From contig JAEWSK010000287.1 in the NCBI GenBank assembly GCA_023398345.1, positions 1 through 9,784 of the forward strand: a stretch of DNA of 9,784 bases. The letters are read 5' to 3'. Shown in pieces: positions 1 through 6,167 of this stretch. The translations under genes were made by a program, and so were the position numbers. How positions within the stretch are numbered: the first letter of the stretch is position 1; every line of letters starts with the position of its first letter. A model generated the notes under the pieces. That model searched no databases, was not told the DNA's origin, and saw only the letters and a program-made list of their open reading frames with translations. The DNA comes from Armatimonadota bacterium. GTDB taxonomy: Bacteria > Armatimonadota > UBA5829.

Positions 1-660
1 CGTGGCACGTGCGGTTGTCGTCTGGCTGATTCGACCAACGATATTGAGGTCGAAGTCCTTGACTACACCAACGTTGCGGAGCAACGCATTGCCGTTCGCT
101 CCAGTCGTCTCTCGGTTGTCCAGATCGTACGGAACGCCTTCGTTGGTCGAAGTCGCGATACCGAACACGTTCACGTCGCCGGTAAGGCGAACGCGCTTCT
201 GCTCGGCCTCAAGAGCGTCGACGCGAGCGCACAGCGCCGCGACATCTCTCTTGAGAGCATCGACATCCACACCAAGAGCAGCGAGTTCATCACGGAACTC
301 GTCTACGAGCTTCTTGATCGTGTCCACATCAGCCTTTGTCGCATACTTGCTCAGATCCAATGCGCCCGGCGCTTTGATGCCGGCGATTGCAGACTGAACG
401 TCCGACTTGGTTGCGAAGTTGCCCATATCCGGGTCAAGCAGCGGCATAATCCTGGCGATAGCCGTAGCGAATTCGTAGCGGCTCATCGCACGCTTTCCGC
501 CGAATGTCCCATCGGGATAGCCAATGACGATCCCGTCTTTCTGCAGTTTATTCACTGCATCATATGCCCAGTGATCCGTAGGCACATCGTTGAACGGCCC
601 CTGCGCGAACGCCGGAACCGCAAGCAGCATAACTACTGCGATCAGAATTACCTTTTTCAT
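1..660 (-). CDS. SLH-domain outer-membrane/S-layer-type protein (N-terminal part, runs off window)
   Basis: Reverse-strand translation from the ATG at 660-658 stays open to base 1, giving 220 residues; the C-terminus lies outside the window. Residues 1-19 form a signal peptide (basic MKK start, hydrophobic core, PAFA cleavage site). Residues about 22-71 form one SLH domain (FNDVPTDHWAYDAV, then GYPDGTFGG, then the SRYEFA motif). Residues about 105-157 are heptad-like and rich in Ala, Asp, Lys and Leu, so probably a coiled coil. From RVRLTGDVNVFG on, alternating hydrophobic/polar strands suggest the start of a beta-barrel. SLH domains bind cell-wall polymers. The order signal-SLH-coiled coil-barrel is that of OmpM and SlpA-type proteins, which tether the outer membrane to the wall. 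The start is fixed by a strong SD site and by the signal peptide. Cys144 inside the coiled coil is unusual. A soluble S-layer protein rather than a barrel cannot be excluded without the missing part. Confidence 0.85.
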   Translation of the reverse strand, partial: MKKVILIAVVMLLAVPAFAQGPFNDVPTDHWAYDAVNKLQKDGIVIGYPDGTFGGKRAMSRYEFATAIARIMPLLDPDMGNFATKSDVQSAIAGIKAPGALDLSKYATKADVDTIKKLVDEFRDELAALGVDVDALKRDVAALCARVDALEAEQKRVRLTGDVNVFGIATSTNEGVPYDLDNRETTGANGNALLRNVGVVKDFDLNIVGRISQTTTARAT

Positions 661-664
661 TGTT

Positions 665-700
665 AATCCTCCTTGATTGTCCGAAACCGACAGGAGGACT
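665..700 (-). promoter_or_regulatory. Possible SD-sequestering hairpin in the SLH-gene leader
   Basis: In the reverse-strand RNA, AGTCCTCC (700-693) can pair over 8 positions (one G-U) with GGAGGATT (672-665), which contains the ribosome-binding site. Inside it, TGTC (692-689) pairs with GACA (681-678) around a 7-nt loop, leaving a 5-nt bulge (ATCAA) on the 3' side. If formed, the stem would hide the SD site and lower translation. The pairing is read from the sequence; a regulatory role is inference. Confidence 0.5.
668..672 (-). promoter_or_regulatory. Shine-Dalgarno site of the SLH-protein gene
   Basis: The reverse strand reads AAGGAGGATTAACA directly before the ATG. The GGAGG core lies 7 bases upstream of the start, which is near ideal spacing. 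It decides the start and is one arm of the hairpin at 665-700. Confidence 0.85.
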
Positions 701-873
701 GTGCTTGATCGCTTAGACGGGAGACGAATCAGTATCCATGTTACCTGACCCACCCATCCTTGCGTTAGCTTTTGTCCTGTCCTGCCTATGCCATCACCTG
801 CGGCACTCACGAGCGCTTATGAGGAGCACCTCCTTCCCGGCCCGCGCCACAATCAGTGTGATAGCCAGCTAAT
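673..873 (-). promoter_or_regulatory. Long 5' leader of the SLH-protein gene, unclassified
   Basis: About 200 nt separate the predicted transcription start (near 873) from the SD site. The leader is GC-rich and contains several local stems on the reverse strand: AGGAG-GTG-CTCCT, GCGCT-CGTG-AGTGC, and a bulged stem between TCAGGTA and TACTGA. It also holds a 14-codon ORF with ATG at 757-755 and a TAA at 715-713, without a well-placed SD site. I could not match it to a known riboswitch class. Its length and stems suggest control of translation or mRNA stability of an abundant envelope protein. Confidence 0.45.
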
Positions 874-879
874 CACGGC

Positions 880-908
880 ATCTTAACACAGCATTAATAC
901 CGTGTCAA
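880..908 (-). promoter_or_regulatory. Sigma-70-type promoter of the SLH-protein gene
   Basis: The reverse strand has a perfect -35 box TTGACA (908-903), a 17-bp spacer and a -10 box TAAGAT (885-880, 4 of 6 to TATAAT). AT-rich sequence lies just upstream (about 918-940), compatible with an UP element. It is the best promoter in the window and points at the SLH gene, giving a leader of roughly 210 nt. Confidence 0.75.
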
Positions 909-1088
909 TACTTCCAGACGTATTATTTTAAGCATTATTACCGGCTGGATTGCCTTTTTTCTATAGGTAATTTTATGGCGAGCAGACATACAGGCTCATC
1001 CGCTAAATTATGTTCCCAAACCGGAGAAAAGTAAAACATTGAGAGTGGGTGTTACGAGAGTGTCCACGAGGAAATGCAGTGCGTTTTG
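909..1088. other. Intergenic stretch between the SLH promoter and the ruvX 3' end
   Basis: About 180 bases with no supported gene. It contains AT-rich sequence next to the SLH promoter and an inverted repeat ATTACC (937-942) / GGTAAT (966-971) with a 23-base spacer. The spacer includes a run of six T. I see no convincing intrinsic terminator for the ruvX operon here: no GC-rich stem is followed by a U-run on the reverse strand. Confidence 0.5.
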
Positions 1089-1496
1089 TCACGAGTTTGT
1101 GAGATAACGCTCGGCTAGTATAATTGCTACATAGTCGTCGAAAGGACGATTTGGGGTCTGCATGGACACGGGAATCAGTCGGCGCAGGCCGCGTGGAGGA
1201 TTCTCTTTAAAATATCGCCTGCGCGCTTCAACCGACGTCAAGCGCTCGTCCACAAGTTTGATGGGCACACCGATATTCTCGGCTACGCGAACAACTGATG
1301 AAGAATTCGTCCCGTTGCCGATGAGAATCGAGTCAAGTTGATGCCGCGCAGAAATATCGGCGAGCACTTGGGGAATTTGTTCGGTCAAAACGACTGCGCG
1401 GTAAAGCACTTCGGGTTCGGATTTTTCTGCGACAACGGCTATGCCACACTTGAATCGCCCCGGGTCGACGGCAAGAATAATTCGCGGCTCGGCCAT
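1089..1496 (-). CDS. ruvX: RuvX/YqgF-family Holliday-junction resolvase or pre-16S rRNA nuclease
   Basis: The protein has 135 residues, a normal length for the family. It has the RNase H-like fold marks: an acidic first strand with the DPG motif (AVDPGRFKCGIAVV, D11), LIGNGTNSS (about 58-66), LVDERLTSVEARR (81-93, with E84) and a C-terminal acidic motif DDYVAIILAERYL (D121). These match the usual metal-binding acidic residues. Family members cut branched DNA or trim the 5' end of 16S rRNA in the cytoplasm; which role applies here cannot be told. The ATG overlaps the TAA of the DUF3084 gene by one base (TAATG), so translation is probably coupled. It is the last gene of the lpt operon. The central part lacks the common GRP-type motif of many RuvX proteins, so it is a somewhat divergent member. 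Confidence 0.85.
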   Translation of the reverse strand: MAEPRIILAVDPGRFKCGIAVVAEKSEPEVLYRAVVLTEQIPQVLADISARHQLDSILIGNGTNSSSVVRVAENIGVPIKLVDERLTSVEARRRYFKENPPRGLRRLIPVSMQTPNRPFDDYVAIILAERYLTNS

Positions 1497-2869
1497 TATT
1501 TTGCCTTGGCCGCGACTAAGCGGATGTTACCAGCAGTGATCGCGTCCGATGCTCGAATGTCAGAAGTGGCGTAAACACTGACATCGGCGGGCGAATTCAT
1601 AGATTTGATCTGTGCGACTAAATCGAGAAGTTCATCAGCCTGTTCATCGCCGTTATCGCCTAAGGCCACACGGCGACCCTGGCCGAAAACCGGAACAATA
1701 CCGGCGTGCATTGCCGTGTTGGCAACATCCACTTGCAAAAGATTATTTATTGCAAGCAGCACGCTGCCTTTTGACTTGCTGCCGTCAATTACGGACTCGG
1801 CGATCTTATCACCATTCTTATATACAAGCCCGTTCAGATAGAGGCGTATTTCTACCGGAACCTGCGAATTTGGAAGCGCGCTCATTCCGCAAACTATTTG
1901 CACCAATACGTCGGAATTGCTAGATATTATCTTATCCAGCGCGCTGCCGATATATTTGTCCTCATCGCCAACCAGAAGAACGCCCTCTTTACCTGCGCTT
2001 TTGCGGTATATCACATTCACTGCGCGCCCGTTTTCACCGGCCTTCGCACCGCCTTCAATTGCCCTCTTTCCGGCAAGTTCGAGTAGATTGAAAAATGCGG
2101 TTCTCTTTTCAAATTCGGATTGCTTCGAGTCGATAACGCCGCGCACGATCTCGTCACCTTGATGGAAAGCAAGCTCGCTGGTTCGCAGTCTGATGACATA
2201 GTCTGCCGCCTCGCCGCCGCCGGACATTTCCTCGGCTAGCCGCGCTTGGGTTGCTTCCAATCTCGCCTGAGCTACGCCCAACTTGCTCTCGGTCTCTGCA
2301 ACTTTTTCTTTTGCGCGGGCAAGCGATTCCTCAGCGACTCTCAACTCGGCTTGCGCCAGCTTGACCTCACCTCTGCGCTGATCGAGTTCGTCTTGGGCGG
2401 CATCAGCTCGTTTGCTTAGTTCAAAAAGCTCTTTCTGGCGTTGCGCAATTTCTTGTCGGAGATGGTCAACGTAGCTAATGGCCTTGTCGCGCTGCGCCTT
2501 TGCTCGTTCGGCATCTTTTCGTGCACTGACCAGTTCGCGCCGCTGTCTGGCGATTTCTTGCTTTAGCTCTTTGCCCCTGTCGGCAAGATAGGCGTTTGCA
2601 ACGGAGAGTTGCTTATTGCGCAAAATGATCTGCTCGCCTTTGAAAATCACTTTGCGAAACTGGGAATTTACAGATACGAGGGTGGCTAACACAAGCGCAG
2701 AAATCAACATGCCCGTGATGGTAGTAACAACTATCGCCGTATAGCGCGGGCGCATCTTGAAAAGCGTCAGGCGCTTTTTGCCCATGCGCCTACCCAGCAG
2801 GTCACCGAAATACGCGATGAACCCAGAGACCAATATTAAAGCTACTACTACCAAGATTGTATAGGTCAT
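1496..2869 (-). CDS. DUF3084-type membrane protein with long coiled coil
   Basis: The protein has 457 residues. Two membrane segments (about 3-21 and 46-68) flank a strongly basic loop (GRRMGKKRLTLFKMRPR). The AYFGDLLGRRMGKKRLT stretch is typical of DUF3084 proteins, known mainly from cyanobacteria and related groups. By the positive-inside rule the loop is cytoplasmic, so the rest would lie in the periplasm. Residues about 75-215 form a Gln/Glu/Ala/Lys/Arg-rich coiled coil. Residues about 222-457 form a globular domain with an apparent internal duplication (FHQGDEIVRGVID at 235 and YKNGDKIAESVID at 350). The biochemical function is unknown. It starts 21 bases after the LptF/G stop with only a weak SD site, and its stop overlaps ruvX. 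The operon context suggests a role in the cell envelope; this is inference. Confidence 0.8.
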   Translation of the reverse strand: MTYTILVVVALILVSGFIAYFGDLLGRRMGKKRLTLFKMRPRYTAIVVTTITGMLISALVLATLVSVNSQFRKVIFKGEQIILRNKQLSVANAYLADRGKELKQEIARQRRELVSARKDAERAKAQRDKAISYVDHLRQEIAQRQKELFELSKRADAAQDELDQRRGEVKLAQAELRVAEESLARAKEKVAETESKLGVAQARLEATQARLAEEMSGGGEAADYVIRLRTSELAFHQGDEIVRGVIDSKQSEFEKRTAFFNLLELAGKRAIEGGAKAGENGRAVNVIYRKSAGKEGVLLVGDEDKYIGSALDKIISSNSDVLVQIVCGMSALPNSQVPVEIRLYLNGLVYKNGDKIAESVIDGSKSKGSVLLAINNLLQVDVANTAMHAGIVPVFGQGRRVALGDNGDEQADELLDLVAQIKSMNSPADVSVYATSDIRASDAITAGNIRLVAAKAK

Positions 2870-2890
2870 AGTGACTGTCTATTTATCGGA

Positions 2891-4024
2891 TCATTTTGCT
2901 GCTCGCCTTAAGAGCACAAACGCTGCAACCAGCCCAATTACATTCGGCGCAAAGGCGCCCGCTAATGGAGCGATATTGCCTTGAACTGCAAGCGACCATG
3001 TGTATCGGCCTACAATCCAATACAAAAATATGACCAATATACTCAAACCCAAGCCCACAGAGGATGCACTTCTGTGGGGACGAATCCCCAACGGGGCCGC
3101 GAGTAGTGCAAATACAAGGCTCGTCAGCGGAACCGCGATCTTGTTCCATCTTTCGACGTCGAGTTTTCGTATATCGTCTATTGGCCGATCAGGATAAGCC
3201 CGAAGAATTTTTACCACACGGCTAAGGTCGGAAAAACTCAATTGCTCGGGTTTTAGATTTTGATACACGGCAAGTTCGTCGGGAGTCTTTCGTATCTCGA
3301 CTTCACGTGTTTGCATGCCCTTAAATGTCGCAGTGCCTACCGTGCGCGGATCGCGCGGATCGATCAACTGCGTATAGCCGTCGTACAGCTTCCATCTATA
3401 ACGCTTTGACGAATCGTTCATCCCAGCCCACTCCGCGCGGGACGAATACAACAAAAGCAGAGGCTTATTTTGAAAATCATCCAGGCCGTACTGCAAAATT
3501 GTCACATCGCGCAAAACGCCTGCGTTCTTGTCCATGCCGCCCTTAACAATAATTCGCGAATTAGTGCCGGTATCCTCCAATGTAAATGGCTGTTCGCTTG
3601 CCTTGGTCGTCTTTATAACAGTAGCCATAAGGTCAGTAATTCGAGATGCCGCTATCGGCGCTACGGCTTCGTTTAGCACCATCGAAAATCCGCTTATAGC
3701 CAGCCCCATTCCCAGTATCGGAAGCGCGATGCGGTAAAAACTGACACCGCCGGCGTAAAGCGCCACGATTTCGCTTTCGCCGGAAAGCCGCCCCATCGCA
3801 ATGAGAACAGCCAAAAGCGTGCTCATTGGGAGAGTCCAAAACATCGTCGACGGGAGTGAATACGCTACGATCTCAAGCGCGGTCAAGACCGGCATGCCGT
3901 TCATCAGCCAGTTAGTCAGGTCGAGCAATATCTTACCGGCAAAAAATACCGACGTGAACAGCGCCACCCCGAAGAAAAAAGGGCCGAGCAGTTCGCGAAG
4001 CAATTGTTTATCAACCAGCTTCAT
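2891..4024 (-). CDS. LptF/LptG (YjgP/YjgQ) family LPS-export permease
   Basis: A 377-residue inner-membrane protein with the LptF/G plan: three N-terminal membrane segments (about 12-33, 50-75, 98-118), a periplasmic beta-jellyroll-like region (about 120-290) and three C-terminal segments (about 296-314, 322-340, 352-372). The stretch GRLSGESEIVALYAGGVS (79-96) after the second segment is the family's coupling-helix signature that contacts LptB. With LptB it would take LPS from the inner membrane and pass it to the periplasmic bridge. The start chosen is the ATG at 4024-4022, 7 bases after the lptB stop with GAGG as SD site. An in-frame start 69 bases further up lies inside lptB and would add a non-hydrophobic tail. 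Whether it acts as LptF, LptG or a homodimer cannot be told, as no second permease lies in the window. Confidence 0.88.
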   Translation of the reverse strand: MKLVDKQLLRELLGPFFFGVALFTSVFFAGKILLDLTNWLMNGMPVLTALEIVAYSLPSTMFWTLPMSTLLAVLIAMGRLSGESEIVALYAGGVSFYRIALPILGMGLAISGFSMVLNEAVAPIAASRITDLMATVIKTTKASEQPFTLEDTGTNSRIIVKGGMDKNAGVLRDVTILQYGLDDFQNKPLLLLYSSRAEWAGMNDSSKRYRWKLYDGYTQLIDPRDPRTVGTATFKGMQTREVEIRKTPDELAVYQNLKPEQLSFSDLSRVVKILRAYPDRPIDDIRKLDVERWNKIAVPLTSLVFALLAAPLGIRPHRSASSVGLGLSILVIFLYWIVGRYTWSLAVQGNIAPLAGAFAPNVIGLVAAFVLLRRAAK

Positions 4025-4031
4025 GCGCGCC

Positions 4032-4751
4032 TCACATCTCGAACCTATCGCCAAGATAGAACTTGCGCGCAATCGGATCGTCCGGAAGGTCAACTGAAGG
4101 CCCAGAGGTCTTGATCTCGCCCTCGGACATTATATATGCACGGTCGGTGATAGCGAGCGTTTCACGGACGTTGTGGTCGGTAATGACAATACCTATACCC
4201 TTGCTTTTGAGCTGGCGGACGATGTCTTGAATCTCGCCGATAGCTATAGGATCGACACCCGTAAAAGGTTCATCGAGCAGTATAAACTTAGGTTTCGTTG
4301 CAAGCGCGCGGGCAATCTCAACTCGACGGCGCTCTCCGCCGGAGAGCACCTGCCCTTTTGCATCGCGCACCCGACTAAGGCCAAACTCTTCTAAAAGCGA
4401 TTCGGTTCTTGCGAGCCGCTCTTTGCGACTGACGCCGTTTATCTCCATCACCAGCAGCAGATTCTCGGCCACGGTGAGCTTGCGGAAAATCGACGGCTCC
4501 TGCGCAAGATACCCAAGTCCCAGCCTGGCGCGCTTATACATGGGCTTAAGAGTAATGTCTTGCCCTTCGAGCATCACACGGCCTTCATCCGGGCGCACGA
4601 GTCCGACCATCATATAAAATGACGTTGTTTTACCCGCACCGTTCGGCCCCAGTAAGCCAACGATCTCACCGGTGTCCAGACCTAGGCTGACGTCGCTAAC
4701 TACTCGGCGACCCTTATATGTCTTTACAAGGTTCTTAACTTCGAGCTTCAC
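4032..4751 (-). CDS. lptB: LPS-export ABC transporter ATP-binding protein LptB
   Basis: A 239-residue cytoplasmic ABC ATPase, the normal LptB length. All motifs are intact: Walker [10 protein letters not shown] (35-43), Q-loop Q84 in [13 protein letters not shown] (a typical LptB sequence), signature LSGGERRR (136-143), Walker B FILLDE (156-161), D-loop and switch His193 in ITDHNVRE. The C-terminal part ([21 protein letters not shown]) is also LptB-like. It would power LPS extraction with the LptF/G-type permease encoded next. The start is GTG (4751-4749), which overlaps the TGA of the lptA-like gene as GTGA; this 4-base overlap argues for coupled translation and explains the weak SD site. 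Confidence 0.95.
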   Translation of the reverse strand: MKLEVKNLVKTYKGRRVVSDVSLGLDTGEIVGLLGPNGAGKTTSFYMMVGLVRPDEGRVMLEGQDITLKPMYKRARLGLGYLAQEPSIFRKLTVAENLLLVMEINGVSRKERLARTESLLEEFGLSRVRDAKGQVLSGGERRRVEIARALATKPKFILLDEPFTGVDPIAIGEIQDIVRQLKSKGIGIVITDHNVRETLAITDRAYIMSEGEIKTSGPSVDLPDDPIARKFYLGDRFEM

Positions 4752-5347
4752 TTATTTTCTTTCGGCTTTGGCGTCACTGTAATGGTGCTAACACCCGGCG
4801 AGCTTTCGATTCTAAACCGGAAGTCGTCCGGGCCGGGATTCGGCATAAGATTGACGGTCGCCTTGTCACCGACCATTACGGCAGGTTCGACGAACATCGA
4901 AGGATTTACACTAACAATCTTTACATTGCCCGTTAAGTGGGCCAGATTGGTCACGCCGTCAAAATCAGCACAATCGGCGGTCGCAGTGATTTTTGAAATA
5001 CTTCCGTTTGAGTCGGGAGACGTGTATACGAGCTTGACCGGTCCGGCCAACACGGCGCTCTTAAGCGCTGTTTTGCTGTTTGAATTTGTCGCGGACTTCT
5101 TGGCAATAACAACAGTTATCTTCTCGGCGTCGACTTCAAGGATTGACTTTGCGACTGAGTCGGCATAGTGGACATGCGCCTTGCCGGACGCCACAAGCGC
5201 ATCTGCTTTCATATCTATTGCGCGCGCGCTCACAACCAATGCGCCATCCTGTGATTTATACGTCGACGCAAAGCCCGGCGCCACCAAAACAAATGCGCAA
5301 AGCGCGCACAGGCATATTATAAAACACTTCGAGCGCAGAATGCTCAT
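4748..5347 (-). CDS. LptA/OstA-like periplasmic LPS-transport protein
   Basis: A 199-residue protein with a signal peptide (residues 1-27, cleavage likely after PGFA; the hydrophobic core has three Cys). After it comes an OstA/LptA-type beta-jellyroll: [21 protein letters not shown] near the N-terminus, then [34 protein letters not shown], and a Pro/Lys-rich tail. The repeated pattern of a hydrophobic strand, then G-x-V or G-x-A-x-V, is that of LptA/LptC-fold proteins, which form the periplasmic LPS bridge. It is not a clear orthologue by sequence of E. coli LptA, so it is named by fold and operon position. It starts 3 bases after the lptC-like stop (TAA ATA ATG), with GGAG as SD site inside the preceding gene. 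Confidence 0.75.
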   Translation of the reverse strand: MSILRSKCFIICLCALCAFVLVAPGFASTYKSQDGALVVSARAIDMKADALVASGKAHVHYADSVAKSILEVDAEKITVVIAKKSATNSNSKTALKSAVLAGPVKLVYTSPDSNGSISKITATADCADFDGVTNLAHLTGNVKIVSVNPSMFVEPAVMVGDKATVNLMPNPGPDDFRFRIESSPGVSTITVTPKPKENK

Positions 5348-5350
5348 TAT

Positions 5351-6007
5351 TTACTCCAGTCCTTTTCCCGAGTCCTTAATAGTAAGCTGCTTGAGCGCGG
5401 TGTCGGCGACAAACGCCGCACCCTCAACGCTGCCGTTTGTAGACTGTATAGAAACTCCGCCGTTACCTATTACTTTATCTGAACCGGCGTACCATTTGAT
5501 CCATCCGGCTTTGACTTGCGTTGCGCGCTGCAGCGATTTTAGCACAACCCCGCCGGATGCGACGATCACACGCTTTGATGTATCCGCAGTGGCGCGCGGA
5601 GCGCGCACTGATGCGGTTAACTTGCCATTTTCGTATAGCTTGGCTGAAAAGTCAATAAGAGTGCCTACTTGCGTAACTTCATTAAAATCGGCTGACTTTG
5701 CCGAGCATGTCATTTGTGTGCCGTCTTTTTCAGCCCATTTCAACGTCACGCTTTGCTGCGACTCTTTGCCATTCGGCTCATTTACTGTCACGAGAATCTT
5801 TGGACGATCGTCTTTTTTTTCTTTTGGATCAGGCGAGGGCTTGGCCGACGAAGATTTATTGGTTTTAGATTTTCCGTCAACAAACAGCGAGTGCTGCTTG
5901 GGCGACGAATTTGACCGTTCACGCGAGCACCCGGCCGCGAACATCAATCCCACGCACAGCGCGGTAAACACCAGCCATCGAAATCTGGGGGTTAAAATTG
6001 AATGCAT
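5351..6007 (-). CDS. LptC-like lipoprotein of the LPS-export system
   Basis: A 218-residue protein from the ATG at 6007-6005. Residues 1-27 are a lipoprotein signal (basic, then WLVFTALCVGLMF, then lipobox AAGC with Cys27). A Ser/Lys/Pro-rich linker follows (about 28-68), encoded in part by a run of eight A. Residues about 70-218 have LptC-type repeats: a strand, then KLTASVRAPRATADTSKRVI, ASGGVVLKS, VKAGWIKWYAGSDKVIGNGGV. LptC receives LPS from LptB2FG and passes it to LptA. E. coli LptC is held by a membrane helix, whereas here a lipid anchor would do so. The start is supported by TCAGGA about 9 bases upstream and by the signal peptide. An in-frame start at 6169 would add 54 residues with no recognisable feature and would overlap the divergent gene, so I reject it. 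It is the first gene of the operon. Confidence 0.8.
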   Translation of the reverse strand: MHSILTPRFRWLVFTALCVGLMFAAGCSRERSNSSPKQHSLFVDGKSKTNKSSSAKPSPDPKEKKDDRPKILVTVNEPNGKESQQSVTLKWAEKDGTQMTCSAKSADFNEVTQVGTLIDFSAKLYENGKLTASVRAPRATADTSKRVIVASGGVVLKSLQRATQVKAGWIKWYAGSDKVIGNGGVSIQSTNGSVEGAAFVADTALKQLTIKDSGKGLE

Positions 6008-6051
6008 ACAAGAAATCCTGACGGGAGTCGGATACAAAACTCGCCAGCAAA

Positions 6052-6080
6052 AGTGTACCATAATATGGCGCAACACGCAA
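6052..6080 (-). promoter_or_regulatory. Probable promoter of the lptC-lptA-lptB-lptF/G-DUF3084-ruvX operon
   Basis: On the reverse strand a -35-like TTGCGT (6080-6075) and a -10-like TACACT (6057-6052) are 17 bases apart. The -10 has an extended TG (TGGTACACT), which makes up for the weak -35. It would start RNA near 6045, about 38 nt before the lptC-like ATG. The matches are partial. Confidence 0.45.
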
Positions 6081-6091
6081 AGTTTGTGATT

Positions 6092-6097
6092 GATAAT
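6092..6097 (+). promoter_or_regulatory. Candidate -10 element for the divergent plus-strand genes
   Basis: GATAAT (5 of 6 to TATAAT) lies about 70 bases upstream of the aminoacylase ATG. No good -35 box is found 16-18 bases before it, so this is a weak call. It would make the intergenic region a face-to-back divergent promoter pair with the lpt promoter. Confidence 0.25.
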
Positions 6098-6157
6098 CGG
6101 GGCTTGTGCGCCACAGGCCCGGAGGATTCTTTTAGCGTGCCGCGGAAAATGTTTGTT

Positions 6158-6162
6158 GGAGG
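6158..6162 (+). promoter_or_regulatory. Shine-Dalgarno site fixing the aminoacylase start
   Basis: GGAGG lies 5 bases before the ATG at 6168. This selects 6168 over the in-frame TTG at 6090, which would add 26 residues that do not fit the family. A second GGAGG at 6121-6125 has no supported gene start behind it. Confidence 0.7.
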
Positions 6163-6167
6163 CGGTC

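Noticed and set aside
2..397. Plus-strand open frame of 131 codons, Ser/Thr/Arg-rich
   Set aside because: It is antisense to the clearly coding SLH-protein gene, has no SD site, and its composition is that of a reverse-frame shadow.
661..810. Extended N-terminus for the SLH protein from an in-frame GTG at 810-808
   Set aside because: The frame is open for 50 extra codons, but the ATG at 660 has an ideal SD site and is followed at once by a signal peptide.
673..873. Cobalamin, c-di-GMP or c-di-AMP riboswitch in the SLH leader
   Set aside because: Only scattered words match (for example GCTAAC or GGGAA). The defining loops and core order are absent, so I do not call a known class.
937..971. 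Inverted repeat with a T-run as a terminator
   Set aside because: The arms are 6 bp with a 23-base spacer, and the T-run is inside the loop, not after the stem. It does not face the ruvX operon in the right way.
5811..5825. Run of eight A in the lptC-like gene as a programmed slippage site
   Set aside because: It encodes a Lys-rich linker and the frame continues normally. I see no alternative product or stimulatory structure.
5181..6089. Long plus-strand open frame of 302 codons
   Set aside because: It lies opposite the lptA-like and lptC-like genes, which have signal peptides, a lipobox and operon overlaps. Its own product has no recognisable feature.
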